Source: UBA5216 sp963924885
GTDB taxonomy: Bacteria; Pseudomonadota; Gammaproteobacteria; Burkholderiales; SG8-41
Direction: 5' to 3'
NCBI GenBank assembly: GCA_963924885.1
Contig: CAWUUY010000043.1
Span: 1 to 5,868, forward strand
DNA length: 5,868 bases
Part shown: piece by piece, positions 5,865 to 5,868 of the stretch
Layout: each line of letters begins with the position of its first letter
Position numbering within the stretch: position 1 is the first letter of the stretch
Program-made: the position numbers and the translations under genes
The notes under the pieces: generated by a model
The model's input: the letters and a program-made list of their open reading frames with translations, nothing else
Databases searched by the model: none
Told to the model about the DNA's origin: nothing

Positions 5865-5868
5865 ACCG

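Overview
All recognisable genes in this window lie on the minus strand and form one tightly packed block, read from position 5868 down to 1. In transcription order they are: an alpha/beta-hydrolase of the 2,6-dihydroxypseudooxynicotine-hydrolase/FrsA type (5864-4794); four consecutive periplasmic substrate-binding proteins of the tripartite tricarboxylate transporter (TTT, 'Bug'/TctC) family (4797-3814, 3793-2819, 2783 or 2807 to 1818, 1792-806); and the N-terminal part of an M24-family (creatinase / Xaa-Pro peptidase fold) protein that runs off the window (772-1). Gaps are a 4-base overlap, 20, 35 (or 11), 25 and 33 bases. No promoter, terminator or RNA gene was found, so the block looks like the inside of an operon whose promoter lies beyond position 5868.

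The organism is most likely a betaproteobacterium, probably of the Burkholderiales or a relative. The evidence is the GC-rich sequence and the run of Bug-type receptors, a family greatly expanded in Bordetella, Cupriavidus and their relatives. This is inference from gene content, not from a marker gene.

The working picture is a small-molecule scavenging and breakdown unit. The four exported receptors would capture carboxylated or amide-like compounds in the periplasm. A TctA/TctB-type membrane pair, not present here, would import them. The two cytoplasmic hydrolases at either end would cleave them. The receptors differ at the ligand-contact loops, so they probably do not all bind the same compound. 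The last two (2783-1818 and 1792-806) are clearly the closest pair and look like a tandem duplication.

The least expected feature is in the spacers. The two junctions in front of that closest pair consist almost entirely of degenerate micro-tandem repeats: five 8-base units at 2781-2820 and four 7-base units at 1790-1817. Both have a CAC(T/G)C core, and on the coding strand they supply GTG triplets, including the start codons, and the Shine-Dalgarno-like purine runs. The other junctions lack them.
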